The translations under genes and the position numbers were made by a program. A DNA stretch of 64,000 bases from Calorimonas adulescens (GTDB lineage: Bacteria; Bacillota; Thermoanaerobacteria; Thermoanaerobacterales; UBA4877), in NCBI RefSeq assembly GCF_008274215.1, contig NZ_VTPS01000015.1, positions 1 to 64,000 on the forward strand, written 5' to 3'. Shown here piece after piece: positions 63,467-64,000 of this stretch. Every line of letters begins with the position of its first letter. Within the stretch, counting starts at the first letter, position 1. The notes beneath the pieces were generated by a model. It was not told the DNA's origin. It saw only the letters and a list, made by a program, of their open reading frames with translations, and did no database searches.

Positions 63467-63913
63467 ATGATTCACGATTTTTTTATGCATGAGGCTTTAA
63501 ATGAGGCGAGAAAAGCGCTTAATAATGGTGAGGTACCCGTAGGTGCTGTAGTTGTTATGGGTGATAAAGTGGTAGGCAGAGGATACAACATGCGCGAGAT
63601 GTTGTATGATGCCACTGCCCATGCAGAGATCCTTGCCATCAGAGATGCCAACGCTAATCTCAAGAGATGGCGTCTGGAAGGATGTACGATGTATGTGACA
63701 TTAGAACCATGTCCGATGTGTGCCGGTGCAATTATTTTGTCGCGCATGGACATGGTGGTGATAGGAGCCCAGGATCCCAGAATGGGGTTTTGTGGCTCTG
63801 TGTACAATATAATTGAGGACAGGAGATTGGGGAAGACACCAGAGGTTATTACAGGTATTCTGGAGGACGAGTGCCAGAGAATATTAAAAGATTTCTTTAA
63901 CAGGAAGCGATAG
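63467..63913 (+). CDS. tadA: tRNA-specific adenosine deaminase
   Basis: Deaminates A34 of tRNA-Arg(ACG) to inosine. The 148-residue protein has the zinc/catalytic motifs TAHAEILAI (about 55-63) and LEPCPMCAGAI (about 85-95). ATG 63467 follows AGGGTGAAT; the frame extends back into the tRNA gene and is rejected there. It is placed in a tRNA cluster, and its substrate tRNA-Arg(ACG) is also in this window at 47188. Confidence 0.95.
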   Translation: MIHDFFMHEALNEARKALNNGEVPVGAVVVMGDKVVGRGYNMREMLYDATAHAEILAIRDANANLKRWRLEGCTMYVTLEPCPMCAGAIILSRMDMVVIGAQDPRMGFCGSVYNIIEDRRLGKTPEVITGILEDECQRILKDFFNRKR

Positions 63914-63916
63914 CCT

Positions 63917-64000
63917 GGAGAGGTGGCTGAGCTGGTCGAAGGCGCTCGACTCGAAATCGAGTAAACGGGGAACCGTTTCGTGGGTTCGAATCCCACCCTC
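63917..64000 (+). tRNA. tRNA-Ser(CGA), 3' end cut by the window
   Basis: Class II tRNA: acceptor 5' strand GGAGAGG, anticodon arm CTCGA-CTCGAAA-TCGAG (anticodon CGA), long variable arm (AACGGGGAACCGTT), T arm GTGGG-TTCGAAT-CCCAC. The last acceptor bases lie beyond position 64000. Confidence 0.93.

Overview
The window is a chromosomal segment of a low-to-moderate GC Gram-positive anaerobe. It most resembles an amino-acid-fermenting, probably spore-forming Clostridia of the Thermoanaerobacterales type. The evidence is Firmicutes-type RBSs with many TTG/GTG starts, a T-box, LevR/sigma-54 PTS control, CdaA/CdaR, a Bacillus-like sua5-ywlE-rpiB-upp...ywmB-murA order, butyrate kinases and phosphotransbutyrylases, and clostridial 2-oxoacid:ferredoxin oxidoreductases. 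Species cannot be assigned from sequence reading alone.

Layout. (1) 0.2-6.8 kb: a LevR-type activator and a sigma-54-dependent cellobiose-type PTS operon (IIB, IIC, IIA, 6-phospho-beta-glucosidase). (2) 7.2-11.8 kb: a complete branched-chain amino-acid ABC importer, livJHMGF. (3) 11.8-12.7 kb, minus strand: a tryptophan transporter under a Trp-specific T-box. (4) 12.9-23.7 kb: antiporter plus PII-like protein, ZIP transporter, then the conserved housekeeping run sua5, ywlE, rpiB, upp, dCMP deaminase, tagO/wecA, wecB, atpZ, ywmB, murA. The F-type ATP synthase genes normally found after atpI/Z are missing. Three tiny genes (DUF1659, DUF2922, YvrJ) follow. (5) 23.8-29.1 kb: cdaA-cdaR, methylthioadenosine salvage (mtnP, mtnA) and a WYL regulator. 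(6) 29.1-44.2 kb: a large catabolic region for branched-chain and aromatic amino acids (buk, ptb, Leu/Val dehydrogenase, second buk, VorDABC-type oxidoreductase, second ptb, IorAB). (7) 44.3-47.3 kb: envelope and lipid genes and a tRNA. (8) 48.1-56.6 kb: a second LevR/PTS/6-phospho-beta-glucosidase locus that also carries an AlsE-like epimerase, an RpiB paralogue and an uncharacterised TIM-barrel-like protein. (9) 56.8-64 kb: alpha-ribazole salvage (CblS, CblT), flavin reductase, a NEW3-domain/ABC exporter, DUF362, tadA and two tRNAs.

How it fits together. Branched-chain amino acids imported by Liv can be deaminated by the Leu/Val dehydrogenase, oxidised to acyl-CoA by Vor with reduction of ferredoxin, and converted by Ptb and Buk to branched-chain acids plus ATP. 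IorAB does the corresponding step for aromatic 2-oxoacids. The two PTS loci feed beta-glucosides into glycolysis. The second looks adapted to a sugar whose phosphate needs aldose-ketose isomerisation and C3 epimerisation, for which allose is the best guess.

The most unusual signals are: a pair of homologous structured intergenic RNAs, each just downstream of a phosphotransbutyrylase gene, with two compensatory base changes in a shared helix and an internal module present in only one copy; a sigma-54 promoter overlapping the stop codon of a PTS IIA gene; the missing ATP synthase operon; and a recurring pattern of genes reduced to fragments (CyuA, Leu dehydrogenase, HepT, a TctA/AbrB chimera, possibly CbiB).
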